In this document: positions 30,604 through 31,764 of the stretch, one piece after another
How the letters are laid out: each line of letters opens with the position of its first letter
How positions within the stretch are numbered: the stretch's first letter is position 1
NCBI RefSeq assembly: GCF_000711695.1
Contig: NW_013546874.1
Coordinates: forward strand, 1-31,764
DNA from: Tilletiaria anomala UBC 951
Taxonomy: Eukaryota > Basidiomycota > Exobasidiomycetes > Georgefischeriales > Tilletiariaceae
Length of the DNA stretch: 31,764 bases
Direction: 5' to 3'
Program-made: the position numbers and the translations under genes
Notes under the pieces: generated by a model
What the model was told of the DNA's origin: nothing
Database searches by the model: none
What the model saw: the letters and a program-made list of their open reading frames with translations, nothing else

Positions 30604-31764
30604 ATGACAGTACCCCGTCCTTCCACCTCGTCGGCATCCATGTCGAAAGTCTTTGCGACTCGCCCTGCTGAAAGCCTGGTCATCACCGGCTTCAGCGTCC
30701 ACGATGTGCGCTTTCCCACATCCCTCACCGGTGACGGCACGGACGCCATGAACAAGTCGTGCGATTACAGCGCCGCCTACCTCAAGCTGTACACCGGACC
30801 CCAGGCGAGCAACCATACCCAACCACTGGAACAGTCGAATGGGACTGCTAAGACGACAGCTACCAGCAGCGTCGCTCGAAAAGAGACTGAGGAACCTCTT
30901 ACTGGCTACGGCATGACATTCACGATTGGCCGTGGCAATGAGGTGGGTACAAGGTTCTCGCCCCCAGTGATCATCGCGCCACAGTTATTGATCACCATTC
31001 CGGCGGCAGCTCTGTCGTGACGCCATTACAACTATCGTCTCCACCTTACTCATCGGTCAAGATCTTGAGACAATGTTCTCGGACATGGGAAAGACTTGGT
31101 CGTACCTCGTTTCTGATCCTCAACTACGCTGGTGAGCTGATTCGATTTTCCCACCAACTTTTCGACGTGCTTCACCAACCAAGTGACTTTTCTCGAACCC
31201 AGGCTCGGCCCTGAGACGGGCGTCATCCATCTGGCGACAGCAGCAGTGGTCAACGGGATCTGGGATCTGTTCGCTCGATCACGTCGCCAGCCGTTATGGC
31301 AACTGCTTTCTTCCTTCACGCCAGAAGAGTTCGTCGCCGTCATCCCCTTCCGCTACATCACAGATGCGCTGACGCCGGGCCAGGCGCTCGCCATTCTGCG
31401 CGCTAACGAGCCGGACAAGCAGCAGCGGATACAGGAGATGCTCCGCGACGGCTACCCCGCGTACACAACCAGTGCCGGTTGGAGCGGGTACAGCGACGAA
31501 AAGGTCGCACGGCTCGTGCGCTCGGCGCTCGCGCAAGGCTTCAATCACTTCAAACTCAAGGTCGGCGTCGGCGTCGAGGATGACAACCGCAGGCTTGGCA
31601 TCATGAGGAAGATCATTGATGACCCCAATGAAATGCCCAAGGGCAGAAAGATGCCGAGTCCCGAGACCCTGGTCGGCAAGAATGCTGGACCTACGGGATG
31701 CGTGGTCATGGTTCGTGCGCAAGCACTTTCTAGTTATCGTTGAACTCCTCTATTAACATGTAAC
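30604..31764 (+). CDS. L-fuconate dehydratase-like enzyme (enolase/mandelate racemase superfamily), 5' part
   Basis: Exons 30604-30942, 31010-31131 and 31203-31710 (introns 67 and 71 nt) encode the first 323 residues; a further intron seems to start at 31711 (GTTCGT) and the gene leaves the window. ATG 30604 has A at -3. The capping domain reads [57 protein letters not shown] and [20 protein letters not shown], with the last reformed across intron 2. [15 protein letters not shown] bears the K-x-K motif that supplies the base in the mandelate-racemase subgroup. The metal-binding D, E and E residues would follow in the next exon, which should begin near DANQVWD. Family members dehydrate L-fuconate to 2-keto-3-deoxy-L-fuconate in the cytosol, with Mg2+. 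Substrate is by family resemblance. Confidence 0.88.

Noticed and set aside
1-31764. Transposons, viral-type elements, CRISPR arrays, rRNA or tRNA genes
   Set aside because: I looked for reverse transcriptase, integrase and transposase motifs, long terminal or inverted repeats, and spaced palindromic repeats, and saw none by eye; faint remains could be missed without a search.

Overview
The window reads as nuclear DNA of a filamentous or dimorphic fungus, most likely a basidiomycete and perhaps a smut relative (Ustilaginomycotina). The evidence is short introns (53-95 nt) with GTGAGT-type donors and CTGAC/CTAAT-like branch sites, genes on both strands with long regulatory gaps, a Zn2Cys6 regulator with a fungal-specific middle domain, and single-copy fungal housekeeping genes. 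The lineage is inference; no rRNA or other marker gene is present.

Left part (1-6856) is sparse and partly decayed. It holds an alpha/beta-hydrolase gene with one apparent frameshift (170-993), a small degenerate MADS-box-like gene (1151-1549, minus), the decayed 3' end of what looks like a fungal transcription factor gene (about 1892-2302, minus), and a two-exon gene for a secreted Pro/Gly-rich protein with 24-residue tandem repeats and a possible Kex2 site (3394-4103, minus). A 2.7 kb stretch without a recognisable gene follows.

Centre (6857-19110) looks like a catabolic neighbourhood. A four-exon Zn2Cys6 regulator (6857-10058, minus) is followed by a heavily broken carboxy-cis,cis-muconate cyclase (CMLE) relic (10874-12203, minus). 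Next come an intact NCS1 permease of the uracil/allantoin type (12818-14757, minus) and a divergently transcribed Asp/Glu/hydantoin racemase of the Dcg1 family (15648-16553, plus). The last gene of the block is a broken aldehyde dehydrogenase of the salicylaldehyde/vanillin dehydrogenase type (17353-about 19110, plus). The permease and racemase share an 890-bp promoter with four GATA-factor motifs, as expected for nitrogen-catabolite control, and the pairing recalls the yeast DAL cluster (DAL4, DCG1). The two relics belong to aromatic-compound catabolism and sit on either side of the intact nitrogen pair, which suggests lost aromatic degradation next to retained ureide, hydantoin or pyrimidine uptake.

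Right part (19371-31764) is conserved core genome. It carries a three-exon WDR75/Nan1 (UTP17) gene of the SSU processome (minus), a 3.3 kb gap with one unidentified coding-like stretch (about 25103-25538, minus), a four-exon AMPK/SNF1 beta-subunit gene with a myristoylation start, CBM48 and C-terminal domains (26220-29776, plus), and the 5' part of an enolase-superfamily L-fuconate dehydratase-like gene that runs off the window end (30604 onward, plus). All exon structures were read by eye from splice signals, reading phase and family motifs; none is supported by transcripts.
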